DNA of 64,000 nt from positions 33,431 through 97,430 of the forward strand of contig JAFIFP010000013.1 in NCBI GenBank assembly GCA_020831965.1. The letters are read 5' to 3'. Below are positions 1 through 8,352 of this stretch, one piece after another; position 1 is the stretch's first letter; every line of letters begins with the position of its first letter. Source of the stretch: Idiomarina sp. Its GTDB lineage: Bacteria; Pseudomonadota; Gammaproteobacteria; Enterobacterales; Alteromonadaceae. The position numbers and the translations under genes are program-made. Below the pieces are notes generated by a model. The model was given only the letters and a program-made list of their open reading frames with translations. It did not search any database and was not told the origin of the DNA.

Positions 1-28
1 CGCTCACCAAGTGAGACGATGAACGAAT

Positions 29-1393
29 TTATAAGCCTTCTTTAATTGCTATCGCTTGCGGGTAACCTTGCGCAACCGCACGTTCGAGCAGCTGGCGACC
101 CATATTACGATCCGCTTCGCGCTCTGCCCGAGTGATCAGCACAACGGCGCGCCAGGTTAGTGCAAAGGCATCTTCCTGATCAACCAAGTAGGCCATCCAC
201 TCCGGATGCGACAGCGCTAACTGACGCTGTGCGGCACGCTCACCATTGGTCGCTGCTTGCTCTAGCCAATACAAGCTCGTCCACGTAATCGGCCAATTCT
301 TGAATGAGATGAGCTGATCGGGATGATCTGGATGTACGCGATAAGCACCTGGTTGCAAGCCTTCAACGTTGGCAAAATTAAACTGCTCGATGCGCTCAGT
401 TCGCGATGTACGTTCACTGTCACTCAATCGGCTCGCACCCGATAGATTTACTTCCTGCAAATCAAGATGCTCATCAACCACAATGGTTGCTGGCGGTAGC
501 CAAGCACCTAACGGAATACGATCACCCTCAACGTCGGCCACGCTAGGTGGACGAATTTCAACATAGTCAGTCACGAGCATACGCGGCATGCCGTCACCCA
601 CAAAAGTGCTTAACTTATCTGCGAGCTCTAATTGCGCATTCACGTTTCCGCGCAGGGCTAATTCCCAATCACGGTCTTGAATTGATTGAATAACTTTCGC
701 ACGGTCGCTTTCAACAAAGCCAAGTGTCACAGACTGTAACGAACCACGAGGACCTTCCGTTGCGCGCCAGCCTTCTAATGTGCGGCGAATCTCTTCATCA
801 AAAGGAATATGCTCGCTATTCGGTGAATCTACTGCAACCACATCACCTGCGCGGTTCACCACATAGATATAAGGCGCAACCATGACGTTCTCAGAGCCGT
901 CTAGTTCTTCATATTCAACTGGGCGCTCTGGGCGAGTTCTGCTTTGCCATTCCAGCTCCTGAGTTGGCAATAACCGCACCGGCTCTTCTGCAGGCTCAAA
1001 TGGCGTGGTTTGAATCCACTGATTTGCCATGACTCGCTGATAAATTTCCCGCGCCTGAACCTGCTCTTCTTCTGTGAGATCCAGATCGATATTCGCAAGC
1101 GCGTCACCGACACCGGTGTGACCGAGTGACTCCGCAACATAGAGATAACCAAGCGTATGCGCCGGACTTTGTGGAACGCCGTTACCAGAGTAATGCAGAA
1201 CTGCTAAGTTCATTGCAGCGACTGAGTTACCTATGGGTAAGAGGCTCTCGAAGATTTGCGCCGCCTGCGAAACGTTGCCGTTGCGATATTCAATAAAGGC
1301 ACGCTCGAGGGTGTTGGCTGAACTCGTAAATGACACGAGCAAGGCCGCAAAAATACAGCTCCCCAAACGGAGCTTTGACATAATTCTTTTCAT
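29..1393 (-). CDS. Secreted Sel1/TPR-repeat protein, function unknown
   Basis: 454 aa with an N-terminal signal peptide (hydrophobic run at about residues 10-25 ending in SSA). Residues 28-120 look like Sel1/TPR repeats: alternating small and aromatic residues around AAQIFESLLP and AAMNLAVLHYSGNGV. The C-terminal 90 residues return to the same repeat style (WLEQAATNGERAAQRQLAL, LLERAVAQGYPQA). The central 250 residues match no family I recognise and are rich in short beta-like segments. Sel1 repeats usually scaffold periplasmic or envelope protein complexes, so a periplasmic interaction role is inferred. It is divergent from the patatin gene, with a 242-bp intergenic region containing a long inverted repeat. 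The start at 1393 has a GGAT-like ribosome-binding site; ATG 1381 is an alternative. The gene stands alone on its strand. Confidence 0.75.
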   Translation of the reverse strand: MKRIMSKLRLGSCIFAALLVSFTSSANTLERAFIEYRNGNVSQAAQIFESLLPIGNSVAAMNLAVLHYSGNGVPQSPAHTLGYLYVAESLGHTGVGDALANIDLDLTEEEQVQAREIYQRVMANQWIQTTPFEPAEEPVRLLPTQELEWQSRTRPERPVEYEELDGSENVMVAPYIYVVNRAGDVVAVDSPNSEHIPFDEEIRRTLEGWRATEGPRGSLQSVTLGFVESDRAKVIQSIQDRDWELALRGNVNAQLELADKLSTFVGDGMPRMLVTDYVEIRPPSVADVEGDRIPLGAWLPPATIVVDEHLDLQEVNLSGASRLSDSERTSRTERIEQFNFANVEGLQPGAYRVHPDHPDQLISFKNWPITWTSLYWLEQAATNGERAAQRQLALSHPEWMAYLVDQEDAFALTWRAVVLITRAEREADRNMGRQLLERAVAQGYPQAIAIKEGL

Positions 1394-1516
1394 GAAAAAT
1401 CCAGATTCCTAAAACAACTGTCGAGCATTTCGACCCCTCACTATACACAGGGTTCCGCTTGAATATAAAGAGTCAGCGCTGTTTAGTTGTTATCGTTCAT
1501 TACGGGAAATGTAAAC

Positions 1517-1547
1517 CCAAGCTCAAACTACTCACAATTGAGCTTGG
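1517..1547. promoter_or_regulatory. 10-bp perfect inverted repeat in a divergent promoter region
   Basis: CCAAGCTCAA (1517-1526) and TTGAGCTTGG (1538-1547) are perfect inverted arms separated by 11 bp. They lie between the divergent Sel1-repeat gene and the patatin gene. No T-run follows on either strand, so it is not a simple intrinsic terminator. It could be an operator for a dimeric regulator or a leader-RNA hairpin; the sequence alone does not decide. Confidence 0.4.
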
Positions 1548-1635
1548 CGTTGATGCTTCATTAGCCAATAAATTTAGCCCCCATGAATTTCCTAGGGTAA
1601 AGTGAAAGCACACATGGAGCCGCAGCAACGTCATT

Positions 1636-3858
1636 ATGATTAATAGCCTGAGAGTGTTTTTCTTCCTACTGCTTACCGGTGCATTGACGACTCATGCATA
1701 CGCGAAAACTGTTGAACCACTGGATCGCCCCAAGGTTGGGTTGGTGCTTGGTGGCGGCGGTGCAAAAGGCCTGGCGCATATTGGTGTACTGCAACGGCTC
1801 GAGGAATTACAGATACCTATCAACCTTGTGGTGGGTACGAGTATGGGTGCCATCGCTGGTGGTCTATATGCACAAGGTAACTCACCCGATGAGCTCGCGG
1901 AGCTTGTCCTAACCGTCGATTGGCAAAACCTCTTCACCGACGAGCCACCACGTTCATTTCGAGGGTTTCGACGCAAAGAAGAAGATCGCGTATTCCCTGT
2001 CCAGTTTTCCGTTGGCTTCAATCGGGGCGAATTCAACTTCCCGAGCGGTATTATTCAAGGGCAACGACTGATGCCGGTGCTACGGGAACGCTCATTAAAT
2101 CGTCCTGACCTAATGTCTTTTGACGACTACGCACTACCCTTTCGCGCGACAGCCGTCGATATTGAAACCGGTGAGCTTGTTATTCTAGATGAGGGCGACA
2201 TTGCCTTAGCAATGCGCGCAAGCATGGCTATTCCAGGAATTTTTTCACCAGTGAAGTTAAACGACCGTTACTTAGTCGACGGTGGGATGGTAAACAATTT
2301 GCCGATTGATCTTGCCATTCAAATGGGCGCCGACATTGTGATTGTGGTGGATGTGGGAGATGACTTTCCCGGCATTGATGAGCTGAACGGCCCACTCGCG
2401 CTAATGGAGCAAGCTATTAACCTAATGATTCGACGCAGCTCACGCCAGCAAGTCGCGCTGCTGCGAGAGCAGGATATTCATTTAGTTCCAGATTTACTTG
2501 CCGCCGAGGTTACCGCCGCAGACTTTGGTAAAGCACGTGCTGCCATAGATGCAGGTTACCAAGCTGCCGATTCGGCAAGCGCAGCGATATTGCGAACAGT
2601 GACCCCTCTTGATGACATCGAGTGGCAAACGCACATTGCTCGCGTTCGTCACCAACGCAGAGCATATACACCCATGTGGTATCGGATTTATAACGAATCT
2701 AAGATTCCTGACGAAATGCTTTGGGCAAACATGTCGAGCGGCCCCGGCGAGCAGTTCAGTGCCACAGCCCTCAACACCGATATTGAGCGCATTTACGGAC
2801 TAGGCTACTTCGAACAAGTCGACTACCAAGTGGTTTGGAGTGACGACGAAGCGGGGGTTGAAATTCGTGCTCTACCGCGTTCTTGGGGCCCGAATTACCT
2901 GAGTTTCGGTTTAACCCTTGAAGAAAACTTTGATACCCAATCGAACTACCGGGCCGCCGTAAGCTACTTACGAACAGAAGTGAACAACTATGGGGCCGAG
3001 TTTCAAACCGACTTACAAATAGGCAATGAACCCTTCGTGCGGGCACAGTATTGGCAACCGCTGCGTCGAGATGCTCGTGCATACACTAACGTACGGGCGC
3101 TAGTCGGCAGTTCTAACGTCAACCTATTTGATGACGGTCGACAAGTCTCACGCTATCGAATTAACCAGCAGCAAATTGGTTTTGACCTCGGCTTCCAATG
3201 GCAACATCGAGCCGATCTGCGACTGCGCTTTGACTTTGGTGTAGGTCAGGCGACTGCGCGGATCCGTAATCCGGAATTTCCAGATCGCTTCGACTTTACG
3301 CAAGCAAAGGTCGGCCTACAGGCCACTTACGACACCATTGATAGCGTCTATCTGCCGAAAGACGGGGTGCTATTTAGCGGTCAGTATGAAACGAGTGAAC
3401 GTGGTGTAGGTGCGGACGTAGCATTTCATCGTATTCATCTGCACTATCTGGGCGCACAGACCACTGGTAATCATACTTGGGTCAGAGGCTTTCGAGTACA
3501 AAGCACGCTTTCGGGCGAGAGCCCAGTTTATGATGCACCAGCATTGGGTGGCTTCATGAACCTCTCCGGCTATGAGCGGAACGAATTGACGGGGCAGCAC
3601 CTTTTGTTTGGTCAACTTGCGTACTTGCGAAGACTCAGTGCGAGTCGCCAATTTGGCAGCATGCCCGTTTACTTGGGCGGCTCCTTTGAAGTTGGACAAG
3701 TGTGGGATAGCTCAAGCTCCGTGCAAGCTGATGATCTGATTTACTCAGGCTCACTCCTCTCTGTGATCACGACGCCATTTGGAGCACTGTATATTGGCTT
3801 AAGTCATTCGAGTGAAAACAGGACGGGCGGCTATCTTGCCGTGGGCCGCCCATTTTAA
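1636..3858 (+). CDS. Patatin-like phospholipase with C-terminal beta-barrel (type Vd, PlpD-like)
   Basis: 740 aa. A signal peptide (residues 1-23) is followed by a patatin domain with the oxyanion-hole glycines GGGG (39-42), the nucleophile elbow GTSMG (67-71, Ser69) and the catalytic-dyad motif DGG (Asp215). Residues about 330-415 look like one POTRA-like domain, and the last 320 residues form a BamA/Omp85-type 16-strand barrel with many alternating aromatic residues ending in GRPF. This is the architecture of the PlpD type Vd autotransporters, where the barrel carries the lipase to the cell surface. Length matches PlpD (about 730 aa). Lipase or phospholipase A activity at the outer membrane is therefore inferred; whether the patatin domain is released cannot be seen. 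Its stop overlaps the stop of the convergent yeiH-type gene. Confidence 0.9.
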   Translation: MINSLRVFFFLLLTGALTTHAYAKTVEPLDRPKVGLVLGGGGAKGLAHIGVLQRLEELQIPINLVVGTSMGAIAGGLYAQGNSPDELAELVLTVDWQNLFTDEPPRSFRGFRRKEEDRVFPVQFSVGFNRGEFNFPSGIIQGQRLMPVLRERSLNRPDLMSFDDYALPFRATAVDIETGELVILDEGDIALAMRASMAIPGIFSPVKLNDRYLVDGGMVNNLPIDLAIQMGADIVIVVDVGDDFPGIDELNGPLALMEQAINLMIRRSSRQQVALLREQDIHLVPDLLAAEVTAADFGKARAAIDAGYQAADSASAAILRTVTPLDDIEWQTHIARVRHQRRAYTPMWYRIYNESKIPDEMLWANMSSGPGEQFSATALNTDIERIYGLGYFEQVDYQVVWSDDEAGVEIRALPRSWGPNYLSFGLTLEENFDTQSNYRAAVSYLRTEVNNYGAEFQTDLQIGNEPFVRAQYWQPLRRDARAYTNVRALVGSSNVNLFDDGRQVSRYRINQQQIGFDLGFQWQHRADLRLRFDFGVGQATARIRNPEFPDRFDFTQAKVGLQATYDTIDSVYLPKDGVLFSGQYETSERGVGADVAFHRIHLHYLGAQTTGNHTWVRGFRVQSTLSGESPVYDAPALGGFMNLSGYERNELTGQHLLFGQLAYLRRLSASRQFGSMPVYLGGSFEVGQVWDSSSSVQADDLIYSGSLLSVITTPFGALYIGLSHSSENRTGGYLAVGRPF

Positions 3859-4826
3859 CTCGGCGTGAGCTGATAAACGTAAGCAAGGGTGCCGCCCCCA
3901 ACGACCAACCAGAGCACAACCGCGAATAACATTGGGCGCCAACCCGCGTTTTTTAGCATGCGAAGCGACAAGCTTGCACCAATCAAGTAGAGGCAAAGTA
4001 CTAACAGCGCCTTGGCGGCGGCAAAGATTACACTGTAGATTTCAGCACCTGCCGGCACGAACTCGGCACAAAGCATCGCCACCACGTAAAGCACTATAAA
4101 TACCGGCACTTTTGGAATAGCGAAACGCCCTTCACTGCGATTCCGCAATGACATGACCACCACCATCAACAACACGAGCGGTACAATAAATAGTGCGCGC
4201 GTGAGTTTTAATGGCGTTGCAACAGCAAGCGCCTCCTCGCCATACACCTGTGCAGCTGCGACGACCGAAGAGGTATCATGAATCGCAAGCGCCGCCCACA
4301 CACCAAATTGATATTGAGTTAGTCCCAACCCATCCCCAATCAACGGGAATACCCACAGCGCGAATGCATTGAGAACAAATACAATCCCCAAAGCGACGCC
4401 GATTTGTTCTGCCTTAGCCTGAATTGCAGGTGCCAGCGCCGCGATAGCACTCCCCCCACAAATAGCAGTGCCAACACTCAGTAATTGCCCGGTGGGACGC
4501 TCGAGCCCAAGAAGGCGAGCAAGCAAGGCACCTAAAATGAGCGCTCCAAGAATCACGGCCAACAACGCCGGAAGGTTCACCAAGCTTGCATTCCAAGCAA
4601 CACTTAACTGCATGCCAAAGCCAAGTCCAACAATGGCAACAGCCAAGGTGAGCTTCACCAGCCGCTGAATATCAATATGACCTGGCACCCAACCAATGAT
4701 CGCAAAAACCATTCCAAGCAACAGCGCAACGGGTGCCGAAATCAAGGGAGTTAGACAAATTAACCCTATGAAAACAAAAAGAATATGTTTGATTGAAACC
4801 ACTTCTGTTGCTCGTGGTGTAGACAT
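3855..4826 (-). CDS. YeiH-family putative sulfate exporter/transporter
   Basis: 323 aa integral membrane protein with about 10 hydrophobic segments and the family signatures GTAICGGSAIAA (near residue 125) and AIHDTSSVVAA (near 187). These belong to the UPF0324/YeiH family (PSE transporters; a role in export of sulfate-like anions has been proposed). The start at 4826 is preferred over 4832 because AGGA lies six bases upstream of it, while the upstream ATG directly abuts that site. The gene has no LysR-type neighbour, unlike E. coli yeiH-yeiE. Its stop TAA lies inside a shared TTAA with the patatin stop. Substrate is not determined by the sequence. Confidence 0.85.
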   Translation of the reverse strand: MSTPRATEVVSIKHILFVFIGLICLTPLISAPVALLLGMVFAIIGWVPGHIDIQRLVKLTLAVAIVGLGFGMQLSVAWNASLVNLPALLAVILGALILGALLARLLGLERPTGQLLSVGTAICGGSAIAALAPAIQAKAEQIGVALGIVFVLNAFALWVFPLIGDGLGLTQYQFGVWAALAIHDTSSVVAAAQVYGEEALAVATPLKLTRALFIVPLVLLMVVVMSLRNRSEGRFAIPKVPVFIVLYVVAMLCAEFVPAGAEIYSVIFAAAKALLVLCLYLIGASLSLRMLKNAGWRPMLFAVVLWLVVGGGTLAYVYQLTPS

Positions 4827-4945
4827 TGGCATTCCTTAAAGACAGACCGGTATGTGTGTTAATGAAACGTAAAGAGAGAAAGGAAATACATCCTTTTACT
4901 GATTACTTTGCGTACACACTGATACTTAACAAGAGGAGTATAACC

Positions 4946-5473
4946 ATGAAGAACGCAATGTTAAAAACTACACTCGCTACTTTCGTCGCCGCAGCTTTTT
5001 CAGTCACCGCATTGGCCCATAACCATAACAGTGACCGCAGCAGCTACGGTGATGACAAGCAAGACATCGTGAGCATCGCCGTTGGTGATGAGCGCTTCTC
5101 AACTTTAGTGACCGCACTCGAAACCGCAGGCCTCACTGAAGCGCTAGACCTCAACGGTAGTTACACTTTGTTCGCGCCGACCAATGAAGCCTTTGCAGCT
5201 TTGCCCGAAGGTACCTTAGAGTCTTTGCTGGCTTATGAAAACCGTGATCAGCTCGTCGCAATTTTGACCTATCACGTTGTACCAGATGCATTGAGCAGCG
5301 ATGCAGTGACCCGTGACACAGTGTCAGTCACTACCCTGCAAGGCGACGATGTACGGCTACGTGTTAGCTATGGCAATGTTCGCGTAAATGACGCAACTGT
5401 GACAGACGCAGACATTGAAGCTAGCAACGGCATAATTCACGTGATTGACCAAGTTATCATCCCAGGTCAATAA
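4946..5473 (+). CDS. Secreted fasciclin (FAS1) domain protein
   Basis: 175 aa. A signal peptide ending in ALA-H (about residue 22) is followed by one FAS1 domain. It carries the typical blocks: DIVSIAVGDERFSTLVTALE, then YTLFAPTNEAFAALPEGT (FAS1 H1 motif) and the C-terminal block ASNGIIHVIDQVIIPG. FAS1 domains mediate adhesion or protein-protein contact, and small secreted versions are common in marine bacteria. The start at 4946 is set by the strong AAGAGGAG ribosome-binding site and the signal peptide; the open frame extends 40 codons upstream but that stretch is not protein-like. A strong terminator follows, so the gene is monocistronic. The ligand is unknown. Confidence 0.9.
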   Translation: MKNAMLKTTLATFVAAAFSVTALAHNHNSDRSSYGDDKQDIVSIAVGDERFSTLVTALETAGLTEALDLNGSYTLFAPTNEAFAALPEGTLESLLAYENRDQLVAILTYHVVPDALSSDAVTRDTVSVTTLQGDDVRLRVSYGNVRVNDATVTDADIEASNGIIHVIDQVIIPGQ

Positions 5474-5497
5474 AACACTCGTACTGATATATTACCT

Positions 5498-5526
5498 AAA
5501 CCAGCGGCCTTGCCGCTGGTTTTCTA
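5498..5526 (+). terminator. Intrinsic terminator after the fasciclin gene
   Basis: A perfect 10-bp stem AAACCAGCGG/CCGCTGGTTT with a 5-nt loop is followed by TTTCTAT. The A residues on its left side mean it may also stop transcripts arriving from the convergent GDT1-type gene. Confidence 0.85.
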
Positions 5527-5543
5527 TATCTCAATGAAACTTA

Positions 5544-6110
5544 TCACCACACGCCTGCAGCATTGAGTAGCAACCAAATACCAAGAATCAGAAACAGCGC
5601 AGAAGCCACTCGCTTGATTCCGACAATAGGGAGCCGTTCTGCAAAGCGATGACCCAACCAAACCGCAGGGGTTGTCACCAGCAAAATACCTAGGGTTGCG
5701 CCCAGTACAACAGGCAGAAATGACTGATAGGAACCAGCCAAAGTGATCACCACCAATTGAGTTTTGTCGGCCATTTCAAGGACAAAAAACGAAACAGCAG
5801 TAGCGATAAATAGGTTACGACGCGAAAGGTTTTCTTTCACTGACTCATCCTCAGGAATGAGGACCCAGCCCGCCATAATTAAAAAGATGATACCAACAAC
5901 CCAGTGATGCCAATCGTTAGCGAGCAAGTCGAAGAACCAAATCCCGAACACGGCAGACAATGCCTGATTCACGAACAGCCCCAGGGCCATCCCCCAGAAT
6001 ATCGTCCAAGGCTGTCGATAACGTAACCCGAGTAATAGTGCTAAAAATAGGGAACGGTCGCCTATTTCAGCGATTCCTACAGTGACCAGTGAAACCCAAA
6101 ATGCTTCCAT
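5544..6110 (-). CDS. TMEM165/GDT1 (UPF0016) family Mn2+ exporter
   Basis: 188 aa, six predicted membrane segments in two repeats. The family motif E-x-G-D-(K/R)-(T/S) appears as AEIGDRS (residues 14-20) and again in variant form as LEMADKT (near 110), where the usual Gly is Ala. Bacterial members (MneA type) export manganese, and eukaryotic GDT1 moves Mn2+/Ca2+. The Arg in the first motif is a conservative change. The gene faces the fasciclin gene across a terminator. Immediately upstream, the Shine-Dalgarno sequence is buried in a hairpin (see separate entry), which suggests translational control. No yybP-ykoY manganese riboswitch consensus was seen in the leader. Confidence 0.88.
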   Translation of the reverse strand: MEAFWVSLVTVGIAEIGDRSLFLALLLGLRYRQPWTIFWGMALGLFVNQALSAVFGIWFFDLLANDWHHWVVGIIFLIMAGWVLIPEDESVKENLSRRNLFIATAVSFFVLEMADKTQLVVITLAGSYQSFLPVVLGATLGILLVTTPAVWLGHRFAERLPIVGIKRVASALFLILGIWLLLNAAGVW

Positions 6111-6113
6111 GAC

Positions 6114-6137
6114 ATCCCCTCAATGAAGCGGGGATTC
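6114..6137 (-). promoter_or_regulatory. Hairpin occluding the Shine-Dalgarno of the GDT1-type gene
   Basis: On the minus strand ATCCCC and GGGGAT form a 6-bp stem with a 10-nt loop immediately before the start codon at 6110. The 3' arm contains the GAGGGG ribosome-binding site, so folding would mask translation initiation. Regulation by temperature, a metal or a protein is possible but untested. Confidence 0.45.
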
Positions 6138-6326
6138 TAAGCCTTATACCTTGAACACTCAACCAATCATCACCTCTGTTTAAAAGGCCAAAAGTTGAAA
6201 TCATGCGTAACTCTCAAGAGTAAGAAATGTTTTTATATCATTGGTGAACTCAGAACAGTCTCTAGCCATTGTAGTTTTGAACGGACAGGTTAGTATTAGA
6301 GCAGACGACAGATTGGGAGTTATGAC

Positions 6327-6860
6327 ATGCGTGTACTCATTTCGGGATTACTCACAGCGAACCTTCTATGCCTTTCCAATTCGGTCATGGCGAGTGACGA
6401 TAATCTCCATACGCTTGGCGTTGTCTCGACGGCCACTGTCGTGGATTACGGTAATGGCGAAGACTCTGCTGCTGGCTTCGGTATCAACTATCAACGTTTA
6501 CTTGCCCGTTACCCACATTTTGATGTGGCCGGTGCTGTCACCTATGCGGACATGACACACATTAACCTTTCGCAACTCAAGGTCCGTAACTTGGATGGTA
6601 ATCTATTCATTGGCCGAAACCTCCACCGACATGGGCTGCATTACTTTGCGGGCGCCGGATTATTTACCGAAACTTGGTCAAGTAGTGGCAGTTCGCGTAG
6701 CTACAATGGCGCACAACTCTTGGCTGGTGTGGGCTACAACTTTGAGCGAATTTCCGTACAAGGCTGGTTTAGCATTCGTGACGCCTCTGCTTATGCGCTC
6801 AGCGGCTCAGAACCGAACAGCGTCGGCTACGGTGTATTCGCCGTCAGTTACCGCTTTTAA
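6327..6860 (+). CDS. Small outer-membrane beta-barrel-like protein, unknown function
   Basis: 177 aa with a signal peptide (cleavage near NSVMA-SDD, residue 22). The mature part is rich in Gly, Ser and aromatics in alternating strands (GAGLFTETW, LLAGVGYNFE) and ends in SYRF, a C-terminal aromatic typical of proteins assembled by the BAM complex. The size fits an eight-stranded OmpW/OmpX-like barrel, but I do not recognise a named family. It has its own GGGAG ribosome-binding site and no operon partner on its strand. Confidence 0.7.
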   Translation: MRVLISGLLTANLLCLSNSVMASDDNLHTLGVVSTATVVDYGNGEDSAAGFGINYQRLLARYPHFDVAGAVTYADMTHINLSQLKVRNLDGNLFIGRNLHRHGLHYFAGAGLFTETWSSSGSSRSYNGAQLLAGVGYNFERISVQGWFSIRDASAYALSGSEPNSVGYGVFAVSYRF

Positions 6861-6880
6861 ATTAGTCTGACTGGGCGCTC

Positions 6881-7228
6881 CTAAGGGCGGTCTGTGCCAC
6901 ATTGCCAGCACAACTCGAAGCTTCCTCCGTTGAGCTCGCCACAGGCAGAACACTGCCACTCGTCCGGTGTCGCAGTTTCATAATGGTGCAGGATGTCACG
7001 AGCTTGCGCTCGCTGCTCAGCAGGCACGAAAATACGAGTAATTAAGGCATCGACGGGTACCTCACCCAGGGCCCCCGCCATTCCGGGACCTCGAAGTCCA
7101 GCCTCTAATCCCGCGCTTTGCAGGAGCCCAACCAACATATTGGCTTCCATAGGGTTGGAGGCGGCATAAGCTTCAATCCACTCGGGGCGAGCGATAGGGA
7201 AATTTTGATTGGAAATTTGATTGGACAT
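6881..7228 (-). CDS. DUF2007 domain protein with C-terminal zinc ribbon
   Basis: 115 aa. Residues 14-80 match the DUF2007 (putative signal-transducing protein) pattern: EAYAASNPMEANMLVGLLQSAG, a central Gly/Pro loop and a terminal IFVPAEQRAQARDIL helix. The C-terminus adds a zinc ribbon with two CxxC pairs (CSAC at about 95-98, CWQC near 108-111). The start at 7228 has a GGAG ribosome-binding site; an upstream extension of 25 codons in the same frame lacks one and is not conserved-looking. DUF2007 proteins are small cytosolic proteins of unproven function. The gene is divergent from the SDR gene. Confidence 0.8.
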   Translation of the reverse strand: MSNQISNQNFPIARPEWIEAYAASNPMEANMLVGLLQSAGLEAGLRGPGMAGALGEVPVDALITRIFVPAEQRAQARDILHHYETATPDEWQCSACGELNGGSFELCWQCGTDRP

Positions 7229-7324
7229 AAGCACTCCAAGACAACTCAAGCTACAGCATAGCACTCTGTTCATTCGATGCCGACTCACGTATAACTTAAG
7301 CAACTGTTTTCGATGGAATTCATA

Positions 7325-8149
7325 ATGACTGACACACAGAACTCAAACACTTTACGGGTATTTATTACCGGTGGCGCACAAGGCTTAGGCTTTGCTTTAG
7401 CACAACATTACGTAAAGATGGAAGCGAAGGTCTGCATCGCAGACATTGATGACGCGCAGGGCATCAAATCACTTGAGCAGTTACAAGCCCACGCTCCGGA
7501 ATCCCGCTATTTACATTGTGATGTTCGTCAAGCCGACGATCTACACACTGCTGCTGCAACCCTCAAAGCAGAATGGGGTGGTATCGATGTGGTGGTGAAC
7601 AATGCAGGTGTAGCACAGGTCGGCGCGATCGAGGATGTTACAGAAGCCGATTGGCAATGGATTATTGATATCAACTTGATGGGTGTCGTACGCGGCTGCC
7701 ACGCTTTTGTACCGATGATGAAGGCACAACAAAGCGGCACTATTATCAACGTTGCTTCGATGGCAGGCTTACTCGATGTACCCATGATGTCTGCCTATAA
7801 CAGCACCAAGGCCGCCGTCGTATCCCTCTCTGAAACGCTACACAATGAGCTTGCTGATGACGGAATTCATGTTAGCGTCGTATGTCCGTCTTTCTTTCGG
7901 ACTAACCTAGGTAGTTCAATGCGTACCACGGTTCCAGGTATGCACAACACCTTAGATAAACTCATGAGCAAAAGTGACCTCAATGCAGAAGACGTCGCTG
8001 CCTTTATTGTGAGTGCGTCTGAGAAAGGCCACTTCTATCTTTTACCTCACTCTCGCGGGCGCAGAATTTGGACACTTAAACGCTGGCTTCCTCGCGCTTG
8101 GTATAGCGCAATGATTCGCAAGCAATCGCGCGGATTACGCAAAAAATAA
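7325..8149 (+). CDS. Short-chain dehydrogenase/reductase
   Basis: 274 aa classical SDR. It has the nucleotide-binding motif TGGAQGLG near residue 15, the structural NNAG (near 93), a catalytic Ser in the NVASMAG strand (near 143) and the YNSTK active-site pair (near 155-159). An acidic residue at the end of beta-2 (IADID) suggests NAD(H) rather than NADP(H) preference. The substrate cannot be read from the sequence. ATG 7325 is preferred over 7313 because GGAA sits at the right spacing before it. The basic C-terminus (RRIWTLKRWLPRAW...RKQSRGLRKK) is unusual and may be membrane-associated. No operon partner. Confidence 0.88.
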   Translation: MTDTQNSNTLRVFITGGAQGLGFALAQHYVKMEAKVCIADIDDAQGIKSLEQLQAHAPESRYLHCDVRQADDLHTAAATLKAEWGGIDVVVNNAGVAQVGAIEDVTEADWQWIIDINLMGVVRGCHAFVPMMKAQQSGTIINVASMAGLLDVPMMSAYNSTKAAVVSLSETLHNELADDGIHVSVVCPSFFRTNLGSSMRTTVPGMHNTLDKLMSKSDLNAEDVAAFIVSASEKGHFYLLPHSRGRRIWTLKRWLPRAWYSAMIRKQSRGLRKK

Positions 8150-8228
8150 CGAATATTTTCATAAACCGCGCCAGACGGTAGGTTCTATGAGGTAAAAAAG
8201 AACATTTCATGACACAGGTCAAACTTTT

Positions 8229-8264
8229 TTTAGGTAGGTTGTGTTGTAATAGACTGTACCTAAA
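8229..8264. promoter_or_regulatory. 8-bp inverted repeat upstream of the LuxR-type regulator
   Basis: TTTAGGTA (8229-8236) and TACCTAAA (8257-8264) are perfect inverted arms 20 bp apart, 85 bp before the regulator start. Possible uses are an operator (including self-binding by the LuxR-type protein) or a leader hairpin. There is no T-run after it. Confidence 0.35.
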
Positions 8265-8278
8265 TTAACGGATATTTT

Positions 8279-8352
8279 ATGACCAGCAGTCACACAGTGT
8301 TGTATCACGACCCGTGAGCAAATTATTGCTGATCGCCATCCGGAGCTCATGA
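8279..8352 (+). other. Two 12-codon mini-ORFs chained to the LuxR-type gene by 4-bp overlaps
   Basis: ATG 8279 opens 12 codons ending at TGA 8315-8317. GTG 8314 overlaps that stop (GTGA) and opens 12 codons ending at TGA 8350-8352, which overlaps the regulator ATG 8349 (ATGA). In the regulator's own frame the stretch 8283-8348 is also open and its last residues (IIADRHPEL) look protein-like. The alternatives are a translationally coupled leader-peptide chain, or a longer original N-terminus damaged by frameshifts or sequencing errors. Confidence 0.35.

Noticed and set aside
1-28. A gene fragment at the left edge of the window
   Set aside because: Twenty-eight bases are too few to support any reading frame.
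4826-4945. A 40-codon N-terminal extension of the fasciclin gene
   Set aside because: It lacks a ribosome-binding site and a signal-like sequence; ATG 4946 has both.
6111-6240. A yybP-ykoY manganese riboswitch upstream of the GDT1-type gene
   Set aside because: The conserved riboswitch core was not seen; only the short hairpin over the ribosome-binding site is supported.
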